DNA of 64,000 nt from Arminella tubonensis (GTDB taxonomy: Bacteria > Pseudomonadota > Alphaproteobacteria > Rhizobiales > Rhizobiaceae), in assembly GCF_003240585.1 (NCBI RefSeq), contig NZ_PCDP01000048.1:1-64000 (forward strand), written 5' to 3'. Position numbers and translations under genes: made by a program. Below the pieces are notes generated by a model, which was not told where the DNA came from, did not search any database, and worked only from the letters and a program-made list of their open reading frames with translations. Below, in pieces: positions 42,504 through 51,064 of this stretch. The stretch's first letter is position 1, and each line of letters starts with the position of its first letter.

Positions 42504-42553
42504 GAGAAAAGGTTTTTTCTCTTGACATCCCGACTGAGAAAAGCTTTTTTCTT
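42504..42553 (+). promoter_or_regulatory. Tandem LacI-type operators around a TTGACA promoter element
   Basis: GAGAAAAGGTTTTTTCTC (42504-42521) and GAGAAAAGCTTTTTTCTT (42536-42553) are two near-identical imperfect palindromes with centres 32 bp apart (about three helical turns). TTGACA (42522-42527) lies between them as a -35 element; the -10 is not obvious. Both would block initiation if bound by the repressor encoded directly downstream. Confidence 0.65.
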
Positions 42554-42572
42554 TTCACTGCTGGAGGCTAAG

Positions 42573-43589
42573 CTGGATACGTCTGGGAATAAACGCACTA
42601 CAATTCATGACCTTGCTGCCGCCGCCGGAGTGAGCATCTCGACGGCGTCCAAAGCATTGAACAATACCGGCCGGATGGGAGACGAAACACGCAAGCGCGT
42701 AAAGCGTATCGCTACCGAAATGGGCTTCAGGCCGAATGCAATGGCACGTGGCCTGCTCAGTAAACGCAGCTTTACGATTGGGCTTTTAACCAACGATACC
42801 TACGGCCGCTTCACGCTGCCTGTCATGGCCGGCGTGTCCGATGCGCTGCTCGATCATGGCGTCTCGGTGTTCCTTTGCGCAATAGAGGACGATCCGGCGC
42901 TTGGACAAACACATGTGGAGGCAATGCTCGACAAGCAGGTGGACGGCATTATCGCCTCGGGAAAACGTGTCGATAAGCGGCTGCCTGTCGACTTGTCGAA
43001 CCTTCAGGTCCCAGTGGTTTACGCTTTCACTGAGGGAACCCCGGATAGCGTGACGTTTCGGTCGGACGATGCCCAGGGGGCGCGGCTGGCGGTGGAATGG
43101 CTGAGGAAACTCGGGCGTCGTCATATCGTCCACGTCACCGGCCCGGAGGCCTTCTTCTCAGTGCGGGAGCGGGCTGCCGCTTACCGGGAAGTTGCCGGTG
43201 AGATAGAGCCAGTGATGTACGGCATCTGGGCGGAGAGCTGGGGCCATGAGGCCGTGCAGAGGATCTGGACACGTCCTGGGGGAAAGCCAGATGCAATCTT
43301 TTGCGGCAACGATCAGATCGCGCGGGGAGTGGTGGATGCTCTTCGCGAGCGGGGCGTCAAGGTTCCGCAGGATATTTCGGTGGTTGGCTTCGACAATTGG
43401 GAGATTGTCGCAGGACAAACGCGACCACCGCTGACCACGGTGGATATGTGCTTGAAGGAACTTGGCCGCCAAGCAGGGCTAACGGTGCTCGCGATGGCGG
43501 AAGGACGGCCGGTGGAGCCGGGAGTGAGGAAATTGCCATGCCGTTTGGTGGTGCGGCAGTCATGCGGGGCTGAAAACCTCGAAGAATAA
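42573..43589 (+). CDS. LacI-family regulator of the arabinofuranoside operon
   Basis: A 338-residue repressor with the helix-turn-helix TIHDLAAAAGVSISTASKAL (about residues 9-28) and a sugar-binding core (SFTIGLLTNDTYGRFTLPVM, DAIFCGNDQIARGV). The frame has no ATG or GTG in the right place. I chose CTG at 42573 because GGAGG ends five bases before it and the protein then begins LDTSGNKRTTIHDL; TTG at 42522 coincides with the -35 element and is unlikely. It lies 39 bp before the binding-protein gene, so regulator and transporter share a transcript under the tandem operators at 42504-42553. Confidence 0.8.
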   Translation: MDTSGNKRTTIHDLAAAAGVSISTASKALNNTGRMGDETRKRVKRIATEMGFRPNAMARGLLSKRSFTIGLLTNDTYGRFTLPVMAGVSDALLDHGVSVFLCAIEDDPALGQTHVEAMLDKQVDGIIASGKRVDKRLPVDLSNLQVPVVYAFTEGTPDSVTFRSDDAQGARLAVEWLRKLGRRHIVHVTGPEAFFSVRERAAAYREVAGEIEPVMYGIWAESWGHEAVQRIWTRPGGKPDAIFCGNDQIARGVVDALRERGVKVPQDISVVGFDNWEIVAGQTRPPLTTVDMCLKELGRQAGLTVLAMAEGRPVEPGVRKLPCRLVVRQSCGAENLEE

Positions 43590-43628
43590 CGCAGGGCGCG
43601 GGGAGTTGCGCCAATTGGGAGGAGTGTC

Positions 43629-44867
43629 ATGATCAAGCGTTTATTGGTGGCGACCAGCGTCGCAACCCTATGCCTGGTGTCGGGAGCATCGGCCGCCGAG
43701 AAGATCGATATGTGGGTCCGCTCGGGTATCGGCGAATCCTTCAAGAAGGTAGTGGAGGCCTATAATGCCAGCCACGAGAACCAGGTCGCAGCGACAGAGG
43801 TTCCCTTTTCGGAACTCGTCCAGAAATACGCGACGGCAATCGCTGGCGGGCAGGCTCCGGACGCGCTTTCGATGGACTTGATCTACACGCCGGCCTTTGC
43901 AGCGGCCGGCCAGCTTGAAGATCTGACGGATTGGGCAAAGAAGCTGCCCTATTTCAACTCACTCTCACCGTCCCACGTCAAGCTCGGCACCTATCAGGAC
44001 CATATTTACGGACTTCCGCTTTCAGTCGAGACCTCTGTTTTTGCGTGGAATAAGGACCTCTACAAGAAGGCGGGCCTTGACCCTGAAAAGGCACCTGCAA
44101 GCTGGGAAGAGATCGAGGCCAACGCGGAAAAGATCCGCAAGCTGGGCGACGATACCTATGGCTTCTATTTCTCCGGCGGCGGCTGCGGCGGCTGCATGAT
44201 CTTCACCTTTACCCCGCTGGTCTGGGGTGCTGGCGCAGACATCCTTTCAGCCGACGGCAAGAAGGCAACGCTCGATACCCCGCAGATGCGCAAGGCCGTC
44301 GGCTTCTATCGCGACATGGTCAAGAAGGATCTCGTACCGGCCGGTGCAGCCAGCGACAATGGCGCGAACTTCCTGAGCTTCACCAGCGGCAAGATCGGTC
44401 AGCAGAGCCTCGGCGCCTTCGCCATCGGAACGCTGGTAACCGAGCATCCCGACATCAACTTCGGCGTCACGCTGATCCCCAGCGTCAACGGCGGCACGTC
44501 TTCCTTTGCCGGCGGCGACAACTTCGTCATCACCAAGGGCACCAAGAAGATCGATGCGGTGAAGGAGTTCCTCGAATATATTTACTCGATGGACGGTCAG
44601 AAGATCATGGCGAAATATGGAAGCCTGCCGACACGCGGCGATATCGCCGAAAAGGTCCTTGAAGGTCTGGATCCCCGCATGCAGGTCGGTCTCAAGGCCA
44701 TAGGCGTCGCCAAGACCCCCTATACGCTGCAGTTCAACGATTTGATCAACAGCGCGAACGGGCCTTGGGCAGGCTTCACCAACGCCGCCATTTTCGGTGA
44801 CGATGTCGATGCCGCTTTCGCAAATGCCCAGTCGGAAATGCAGTCGATCATCGACAGCGCCCAATAG
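43629..44867 (+). CDS. Carbohydrate ABC transporter binding protein, CUT1 type
   Basis: A 412-residue family 1 extracellular binding protein with a signal peptide of about 22 residues (VATLCLVSGASA-AEK). KIDMWVRSGIGESFKKVVEAYNA opens lobe one. A run of glycines and two cysteines (SGGGCGGC, about 185-192) is unusual. CUT1 systems carry oligosaccharides and glycosides. The ligand is probably an arabino-oligosaccharide, judged from the GH127 gene downstream. GGGAGGA precedes the ATG. A strong hairpin with T5 follows the gene. Confidence 0.87.
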   Translation: MIKRLLVATSVATLCLVSGASAAEKIDMWVRSGIGESFKKVVEAYNASHENQVAATEVPFSELVQKYATAIAGGQAPDALSMDLIYTPAFAAAGQLEDLTDWAKKLPYFNSLSPSHVKLGTYQDHIYGLPLSVETSVFAWNKDLYKKAGLDPEKAPASWEEIEANAEKIRKLGDDTYGFYFSGGGCGGCMIFTFTPLVWGAGADILSADGKKATLDTPQMRKAVGFYRDMVKKDLVPAGAASDNGANFLSFTSGKIGQQSLGAFAIGTLVTEHPDINFGVTLIPSVNGGTSSFAGGDNFVITKGTKKIDAVKEFLEYIYSMDGQKIMAKYGSLPTRGDIAEKVLEGLDPRMQVGLKAIGVAKTPYTLQFNDLINSANGPWAGFTNAAIFGDDVDAAFANAQSEMQSIIDSAQ

Positions 44868-44887
44868 TCTCTCCCTCCGGCGGGCCT

Positions 44888-44923
44888 GGTCGGAAGGCGG
44901 TGGCAGCCTTCCGACCGATTTTT
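44888..44923 (+). terminator. Partial terminator after the CUT1 binding-protein gene
   Basis: GGTCGGAAGGC (44888-44898) is a perfect inverted repeat of GCCTTCCGACC (44906-44916), then GATTTTT. Such structures between binding-protein and permease genes lower downstream expression while keeping binding protein abundant. Confidence 0.75.
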
Positions 44924-44946
44924 CAAGAAAGATGCGGAGCGTTTGA

Positions 44947-45864
44947 ATGGCCGATACCGGTCGAATACAGCTATCACCCATGCGCAAGCGGCGAGGCAGA
45001 TCGCAGTGGCGCGGGATGGTCTATATCGCCCCGGCCATGGCGCTCGTCATCGTTTTCTTCGTGATGCCCGTGCTCTTTACGGGATGGATGAGTCTGCACA
45101 ACTGGCCGCTGATGGGAGCCTCGCGCTGGATCGGTTTCGGCAATTACACTCGCATGCTCAATGACGCCCGCTTCATGTCGGCTTTGAATTTCACTGCATA
45201 CTATACAGTGATCGTCACGATCGCGATCTTCGCCGTTGCCTTCCCACTTGCGATCTTCGTCGAGAAGGAGCGGCAATTCGTCAGCACCTATCGGACCATA
45301 ATCTTCCTCCCCGTCGTCGTCGGCCTTGCCTCGGCCTCGCTGCTCTGGGTCTGGCTTTCCAATGTCGACAGCGGCTTCATCGGCCCGGCCTTGAAGGCGC
45401 TGGGCCTGGTGGAAAAAAGCCCGAACCTGCTTGCAACCTTCGACAGCGCCTTTCTGACGATCATCGTCATGGTCGTCTGGAAAATCGCCGGTTTCACCAT
45501 GATCATCCTTCTGACGGGACTTCAGGCCATTCCGGCGGAGCTCACGGAGGCAGCCCGCATCGACGGGGCAAGCCGCTGGCAGCGCTTCCGGCATCTGACC
45601 CTGCCGCTGATGCGCCGCACCATCGCGCTCGCGCTGATCGTATCCGTGACGGGCTCGATCCTCGCCTTTGACCAGTTCTACATCATGACGAGCGGCGGGC
45701 CGCAGAACCGGATGATCTCGGTCGTCTACTACATCTTCAACCAGTCCTTCGTGTCGTTCAATCTCGGCTATGGAGCGGCGCTCTCGATTGTTCTCCTCGC
45801 CATACTGATGGTGATCAGCGTTGCGCAGCTGTGGTTGTTGCGTGTGGGAGACGACCGCCCATGA
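44947..45864 (+). CDS. CUT1 ABC transporter permease 1
   Basis: A 305-residue MalF-like permease with six predicted helices. The EAA motif is ELTEAARIDGASRWQRFRHL (about 199-218), contacting the ATPase. VFFVMPVLFTGWMSLHNW marks the first helix. Its stop overlaps the start of the second permease by 4 bp. It forms a heterodimer with that protein and works with the MsmK/UgpC-type ATPase encoded at 48670. Confidence 0.88.
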   Translation: MADTGRIQLSPMRKRRGRSQWRGMVYIAPAMALVIVFFVMPVLFTGWMSLHNWPLMGASRWIGFGNYTRMLNDARFMSALNFTAYYTVIVTIAIFAVAFPLAIFVEKERQFVSTYRTIIFLPVVVGLASASLLWVWLSNVDSGFIGPALKALGLVEKSPNLLATFDSAFLTIIVMVVWKIAGFTMIILLTGLQAIPAELTEAARIDGASRWQRFRHLTLPLMRRTIALALIVSVTGSILAFDQFYIMTSGGPQNRMISVVYYIFNQSFVSFNLGYGAALSIVLLAILMVISVAQLWLLRVGDDRP

Positions 45865-46724
45865 ACCTGCCAAAAGCGCGCCGCGCTCGCAAAGCCGCCC
45901 GGGCGAAGTCGGCCTACCACACGGCCGGAATTATCATCGCAGTGTTCTTTCTGGCGCCCTTCGCCGTTACCCTGCTCGCCTCCTTCCGCCATGGCACCGA
46001 AGCAAGCCTGCCGCCGCTCCCTCCGTGGCCAACGACCGGCATCAGCTTTGACTCTTACCGGTCGCTCGACACATTCGGTTCCGGCATCCTGCAGCACACG
46101 ATCAATTCGCTGATCGTATCGCTTGCGACAGTTGTGTTGACCGTCAGCGTCAGCCTGCTGGCAGGCTACGGCTTCTCCCGCTATCGGTTCCCGTTGAAGA
46201 ACGTGCTGTTCGTATTGATCATCGCGACACTGATGATCCCGTTCCAGTCTATCCTGACGCCGCTCTTCATCATTCTGGCAAGGCTCGGGCTGAACAATTC
46301 GTTGCTGGGGCTCACCCTCGTCTATGTGACGCTGCAGCTTCCTTTCTCCGTCTTCATGATGCGCAATGCCTTCGATGCCGTGCCGAAAGAGATAGAGGAA
46401 GCGGCTCGCATCGATGGTGCCCGCGACCTCGGGCTGCTGGTCCGCGTGCTTCTGCCGCTCGTATTGCCGGGGGCTGCCACGGTCGCGATCTTTGCCTTCC
46501 TCAATGCCTGGAATGAATTCCTGGCGGCTCTCGTGCTGTTGTCTAGCAACGACAAATACACGCTACCAGTCCTAATGATGGCGGTGCGCGCCGGGCGCCT
46601 CGGGGCGGTCAACTGGGGCGCGGTGCAGGCGGGCGTTGCCGTCATGACGCTGCCTTGCCTCGTCGTCTTCCTGCTTCTGCAACGCTACTACATGCGCGGT
46701 CTCATGGCCGGCGCGGTGAAATGA
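45861..46724 (+). CDS. CUT1 ABC transporter permease 2
   Basis: A 287-residue MalG-like permease with six helices. The EAA loop is EIEEAARIDGARDLGLLVRV (about 179-198). HTAGIIIAVFFLAPFAVTLLASF begins helix one after a basic N-terminus. The ATG at 45861 overlaps the previous stop (ATGA). The C-terminal helix region ends LQRYYMRGLMAGAVK, as is common in this family. The gene is followed after 12 bp by the glycosidase gene. Confidence 0.88.
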   Translation: MNLPKARRARKAARAKSAYHTAGIIIAVFFLAPFAVTLLASFRHGTEASLPPLPPWPTTGISFDSYRSLDTFGSGILQHTINSLIVSLATVVLTVSVSLLAGYGFSRYRFPLKNVLFVLIIATLMIPFQSILTPLFIILARLGLNNSLLGLTLVYVTLQLPFSVFMMRNAFDAVPKEIEEAARIDGARDLGLLVRVLLPLVLPGAATVAIFAFLNAWNEFLAALVLLSSNDKYTLPVLMMAVRAGRLGAVNWGAVQAGVAVMTLPCLVVFLLLQRYYMRGLMAGAVK

Positions 46725-46736
46725 CACTCAAGAGAA

Positions 46737-48677
46737 ATGGATGAAGCCATGACCAAGCTGAAGAAAGACCGCCAGTTCCGTCCCCTCCCCGTACCGAGCG
46801 TCGAATTGTCCGGCCTGTTCGGCGACCGCCAGGATGCGATTTGCTCATCAACCGCCGAAACCCTTCTCGACAGGTGCGTCGAGGCCGGCATGGTGAGAGC
46901 GATAGACACCAGCCAGCCAAGCCCTGGCATTGTCATTCCGCTGCAACCATGGGCAGGCTCGACCCAAATGTTCTGGGACAGCGACCTCGGAAAGTCGATC
47001 GAAACCGTTGCGTATTCCCTCTATCGCAGAAAGAATCCTGAGCTCGAGGCGCGGGTCGATGCCATCATCGAACTCTACGAGAAGATGCAGGATGAAAACG
47101 GCTATCTGAACGCCTGGTTCCAGCGGGTGCAGCCGGGTCGCCGCTGGACCAACCTGCGCGATCACCACGAACTTTACTGCGCCGGCCACCTGATCGAGGG
47201 CGCCGTTGCCTATTACCAGGCGACGGGAAAGCGCAAGCTGCTCGATATCATGTGCCGCTACGCCGACTACATGATCAAGGTTTTCGGCCATGGCGAGGGA
47301 CAACTGCGCGGATATTGCGGACACGAGGAAGTGGAGCTGGCGCTGGTCAAGCTCGCCCGTGTCACGTCAGAGAAGAAATACCTCGAACTCGCCAAATACT
47401 TCATCGATGAGCGCGGGACCGAGCCTAACTATTTCACTGAAGAGGCAGTCCGCGACGACCGCGACCCGAAGAAATTCATCCAGAAGACCTATGAATACAA
47501 TCAGGCACACGAGCCGGTACGGGACCAGAAGAAGGTCGTCGGCCATGCGGTTCGGGCCATGTATCTCTATTCCGGTATGGCCGATATCGCGACCGAGTAT
47601 AACGACGACAGCCTGACGGCGGCGCTCGAAACGCTCTGGGACGACCTGACGACAAAACAGATGTATATCACCGGCGGCATCGGCCCGGCAGCTTCCAACG
47701 AAGGTTTCACCGACTACTACGATCTCCCGAACGAAAGCGCCTATGCCGAAACCTGCGCGTCCGTCGGTCTCGTCTTCTGGGCGAACCGCATGCTTGGCCG
47801 CGGCCCGAACCGCCGCTATGCCGACATCATGGAACAGGCCCTCTACAACGGCGCCATGGCCGGCCTGTCGCTCGACGGCAAGACCTTCTTCTATGAGAAT
47901 CCGCTTGAAAGCGCCGGCAAGCATCACCGCTGGACCTGGCATCACTGCCCCTGCTGCCCGCCGAACATCGCCCGCCTGCTCGCGTCAGTGGGCTCCTATA
48001 TGTACGCTCTGGCCGACGATGAGATCGCCGTTCACCTTTACGGGGAAAGCAAGGCTCGCTTCGAGATCGGCAGCACTCAGGTCGAACTTTCGCAGAAGAC
48101 ACGCTATCCGTGGGATGGCGCCATCCACTTCGATATGACGACTGACAAACCGGCCAGGTTCGCCCTCTCCTTGCGCATTCCGGAATGGGCTGAGGGCGCA
48201 GCAATCAAGGTGAATGGCGAGATAGTCGACCTGTCATCATTGGTCGTTGACGGCTACGCGCGCATCGAGCGCGAGTGGAAGAGCGGTGACCAGGTCGATC
48301 TGGACATTCCGCTGGCAACGCGTGCGCTTTGGGCCAATCCAATGGTACGCCAGGATGCGGGGCGGGCCGCATTGATGCGTGGTCCTCTCGTCTATTGTGT
48401 CGAGACAACGGACAACGGCGACGGCCTGAATGGCATCGAGCTTGTGGGGGATGTGTCAAAGGCGACGACGTCCGAAATCGCCGAGCTTGAAGGCGCAATT
48501 GCCCTTGATCTGCCGGTGCTGCGCGACAAGGCGGATTGGGGCAGCGCGCTTTACCGGACTTCGCCCCCAAAGGCTCGCGAGGCGACGGCACGTTTCGTGC
48601 CCTATCCCTTCTGGGACAATCGATCTGCGGGCGAAATGCTCGTATGGGTCAGAGCGGGTGCATTGAACGGTGAATGA
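46737..48677 (+). CDS. GH127 beta-L-arabinofuranosidase
   Basis: A 646-residue cytoplasmic glycoside hydrolase family 127 enzyme, cleaving beta-L-arabinofuranose from short arabinosides such as those of plant hydroxyproline-rich glycoproteins. The zinc site is visible: Glu338 and Cys340 in YAETCAS, plus Cys404, Cys406 and Cys407 in HHCPCCPPN. The Glu338/Cys340 numbers coincide with Bifidobacterium HypBA1. HHELYCAGHLIEGAV and MYITGGIGPAAS are further family marks. There is no signal peptide, so the substrate is imported first, which suits the surrounding ABC genes. ATG 46749 is an alternative start. Confidence 0.87.
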   Translation: MDEAMTKLKKDRQFRPLPVPSVELSGLFGDRQDAICSSTAETLLDRCVEAGMVRAIDTSQPSPGIVIPLQPWAGSTQMFWDSDLGKSIETVAYSLYRRKNPELEARVDAIIELYEKMQDENGYLNAWFQRVQPGRRWTNLRDHHELYCAGHLIEGAVAYYQATGKRKLLDIMCRYADYMIKVFGHGEGQLRGYCGHEEVELALVKLARVTSEKKYLELAKYFIDERGTEPNYFTEEAVRDDRDPKKFIQKTYEYNQAHEPVRDQKKVVGHAVRAMYLYSGMADIATEYNDDSLTAALETLWDDLTTKQMYITGGIGPAASNEGFTDYYDLPNESAYAETCASVGLVFWANRMLGRGPNRRYADIMEQALYNGAMAGLSLDGKTFFYENPLESAGKHHRWTWHHCPCCPPNIARLLASVGSYMYALADDEIAVHLYGESKARFEIGSTQVELSQKTRYPWDGAIHFDMTTDKPARFALSLRIPEWAEGAAIKVNGEIVDLSSLVVDGYARIEREWKSGDQVDLDIPLATRALWANPMVRQDAGRAALMRGPLVYCVETTDNGDGLNGIELVGDVSKATTSEIAELEGAIALDLPVLRDKADWGSALYRTSPPKAREATARFVPYPFWDNRSAGEMLVWVRAGALNGE

Positions 48678-49752
48678 GATGGGCGAAACTGGCGTCGTGC
48701 TGACCGACATCCGCAAGAACTTCGGCAGCCTCGAGGTTATTCACGGCATCGACCTGAAGATTGCGGAGGGTTCCTTCGTGGTCTTCGTCGGCCCCTCGGG
48801 CTGTGGGAAATCAACCTTGCTGCGGATGATTGCGGGTCTCGAAGAGGTTACCGACGGCGAGATCGACATAAAGGGGCGCAATGTCACCGATCTCGATCCG
48901 TCGGATCGTGGCATCGCCATGGTGTTTCAGTCCTACGCGCTCTATCCGCACATGAGCGTACGCGAAAATCTTGGCTTCGGGCTGAAGATGACGCGGACGC
49001 CGGCGGCCGAGATAGACGCCCGCGTCGGTGCGGCGTCCTCTATTTTGAAGATTGATCATCTTCTTGAACGTCGTCCCGGGCAGCTCTCCGGCGGTCAGCG
49101 CCAACGCGTCGCAATCGGCCGGGCGATCGTCCGCAAGCCGGATGTCTTTCTCTTCGACGAGCCTTTGTCTAATCTGGACGCCGAACTGCGCGTTTCCATG
49201 CGTATCGAGATCGCGCGGCTGCACCGCGAACTCGGCAATACCATGATCTATGTCACCCACGACCAGACCGAAGCGATGACGCTTGCCGACAAGATCGTCG
49301 TGCTGCGTGACGGCCGCATCGAGCAGACCGGCACGCCCCGCGAGCTCTATGAAAATCCCGCCAACATCTTCGTCGCCGGATTCATCGGCTCCCCCCGCAT
49401 GAACCTGCTGGAAGCGACATGGCTCGGCAACGGATCGATCCGCCTCGGAACAAAGGAGATATCCGCGCCTCTTTCAAACAAAGATCTGCGCTCCGGAGAC
49501 AGGCTGACATTCGGCATTCGCCCTGAACATTTTACCGTCGGCGATAGCGGCACCGACGCTCTTGATGCAACGGTTGATTTCCCCGAGTATCTCGGTGGCA
49601 CCCAGTATCTCTACTGCCAGCTGAGCGATGGCCAACCCGTCGTTGCGGAATACCGATCACCGGTTCCGATCAAGCCCGGGAGCAAAATCAAGCTGTCCTA
49701 TGCCTTCGCCCAATGCCACGTCTTTGGAGGCGAAGGGTTGCGCGTGACCTGA
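48670..49752 (+). CDS. CUT1 ABC transporter ATP-binding protein (UgpC/MsmK type)
   Basis: A 360-residue ATPase with Walker A GPSGCGKST, signature LSGGQRQRVAIGRAIV, Walker B VFLFDEPLSNLDAELR and a C-terminal TOBE/regulatory domain of about 120 residues (TFGIRPEHFTVGDSG). It energises the permeases encoded at 44947 and 45861. The GTG at 48670 overlaps the GH127 gene by 8 bp; ATG 48679 is equally possible. It ends the operon, and the SDR gene follows after 149 bp. Confidence 0.88.
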   Translation: MNEMGETGVVLTDIRKNFGSLEVIHGIDLKIAEGSFVVFVGPSGCGKSTLLRMIAGLEEVTDGEIDIKGRNVTDLDPSDRGIAMVFQSYALYPHMSVRENLGFGLKMTRTPAAEIDARVGAASSILKIDHLLERRPGQLSGGQRQRVAIGRAIVRKPDVFLFDEPLSNLDAELRVSMRIEIARLHRELGNTMIYVTHDQTEAMTLADKIVVLRDGRIEQTGTPRELYENPANIFVAGFIGSPRMNLLEATWLGNGSIRLGTKEISAPLSNKDLRSGDRLTFGIRPEHFTVGDSGTDALDATVDFPEYLGGTQYLYCQLSDGQPVVAEYRSPVPIKPGSKIKLSYAFAQCHVFGGEGLRVT

Positions 49753-49901
49753 GGATAGATAGCGGAAGCCTTACTCGACTTTCCTGGAAGCGTTCGGGCG
49801 TACAATTGCCGAACGTGCCCGGTGCGACAAACAACCTTTTATTTATGCGCGCAGACGGCCTAGAGTGAACGAGGTTCATGTTCACGTCGAGCGAGGTCGA
49901 A

Positions 49902-50603
49902 ATGAAACCGAATGTCATCATGGTCACAGGCGCGGCTGGCAATCTCGGCAGCGCTGTTGTCGCCGAACTGGCGTCACGGGGCGCACGGCTCGTCTGCCTG
50001 GAGCGGAATGCGGTGTCGCTGGACGAACTCGTCTCACGCCTTCCAGCGGAAACCGAAATTCTCAAATTGCCGGGGGTCGACCTTACGGATTTTGAGGCTT
50101 GCAGAAATGCTGTTTTGAAGAGCGAAGAACGGTTCGGGGAAATCCATGGCCTCGTGAACACCGTCGGCGGCTTTCGGATGACGCCGGTTGGCGAAGCTGG
50201 TCTTGCCGAATGGGATACGCTTTTGACGTTGAACGCTCGTACCGCTTATGCAATCAGCGCCGCGATCTTGCCGGCGATGCAGAAGGCTAGATATGGTCGC
50301 ATCGTTCATATTGCGGCGGCGCCGGGTCTGAAAGCGGGGGCACGGCAAGCTGCATACGCAGCCTCCAAGGCCGCGTTGATCCGCCTGACGGAAGCAATTG
50401 CTGCAGAAAATCGTACCTACAGAATCACAGCTAATTGCATTCTTCCGGGCACGATCGACACGCCGGAAAACCGTGCCGCCATGCCGGACGCAAATACTGA
50501 CAGTTGGGTTCCCGCCGGCGCAATAGCGCATTTGATCGCCTACCTAGTCTCGCCCGAGGCCGGCGCCGTCACTGGCGCCTCCATTCCGGCGACAGGTTTT
50601 TAG
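49902..50603 (+). CDS. Short-chain dehydrogenase/reductase, divergent
   Basis: A 233-residue Rossmann-fold protein with VTGAAGNLGSAVVAEL (about 8-23) and YAASKAALIRLTEA. The active-site Tyr and Lys are present in YAASK, but the residue in the usual Ser position falls in HIAAAPGLKAG and is not a clear Ser, and NNAG is replaced by NTVGG. It may therefore be a weak or atypical dehydrogenase. The ATG at 49902 follows AGCGAGG; the earlier ATG 49878 has no site. It lies between two sugar transport operons and could belong to either or to neither. Confidence 0.72.
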   Translation: MKPNVIMVTGAAGNLGSAVVAELASRGARLVCLERNAVSLDELVSRLPAETEILKLPGVDLTDFEACRNAVLKSEERFGEIHGLVNTVGGFRMTPVGEAGLAEWDTLLTLNARTAYAISAAILPAMQKARYGRIVHIAAAPGLKAGARQAAYAASKAALIRLTEAIAAENRTYRITANCILPGTIDTPENRAAMPDANTDSWVPAGAIAHLIAYLVSPEAGAVTGASIPATGF

Positions 50604-50908
50604 CAACAGACGTAGAAGGTGGATTGCGATGCGTTGAGCTGGAGCAGAAAAGGGGTTGCGGCCGCTGCTTTTCGTGCCAATAGCCGGAGAGGTCAGCGGG
50701 GACCGGCAAACCGGCCGCCTCAACCTCCGCCGCTACGCCCTAAGGCCTATAGGAAACCGGTTGCGTAACTGCTTGATGATGCTATTTTTGTGGCATCACG
50801 GCGGTCGCCCACGGCGAATTAGACGACTGTGAGCCGGGAAACACGAACTTGGAGGAAGAGCGTGTTTGCGATTGCATCATCATCTGTGTCGAATATTGAC
50901 GTTCTGCG
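50604..50908. other. Intergenic region, nothing recognised
   Basis: 305 bp between the SDR gene and a small open frame. I see GC-rich sequence, then AT-richer sequence from about 50770. It should contain the promoter of the ABC operon that starts near 51061. No repeat or operator stood out. Confidence 0.4.
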
Positions 50909-51064
50909 ATGACGGTGACTGTCGATGTCATCTCGCACGTGAACGACTTCCCCACTGTCGCAGGCCATCTGCCCAATTATTTGCGACTCCCGTTAGAGCG
51001 CACGATCGAGATCGGGTGCAAACTTCTTGATCCAATTCTTCGCGTTTCCGGGAGGCGGGGATGA
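50909..51064 (+). CDS. Small open reading frame coupled to the ABC ATPase start, possible gene remnant
   Basis: A 51-codon frame, MTVTVDVISHVNDFPTVAGH at the start and LLDPILRVSGRRG at the end. Its TGA overlaps the ATPase ATG (ATGA), the coupling seen for real genes in this window. The sequence PNYLRLPLERTIEIG resembles the C-terminal end of a LacI/DeoR-like regulator, so it may be the tail of a decayed regulator, or a real leader peptide. No clear ribosome site precedes ATG 50909. Low confidence. Confidence 0.3.
   Translation: MTVTVDVISHVNDFPTVAGHLPNYLRLPLERTIEIGCKLLDPILRVSGRRG

Noticed and set aside
50782..50976. 64-codon minus-strand frame
   Set aside because: Ser/Thr-rich low-complexity translation, no ribosome site, overlaps the upstream region of the ABC operon.
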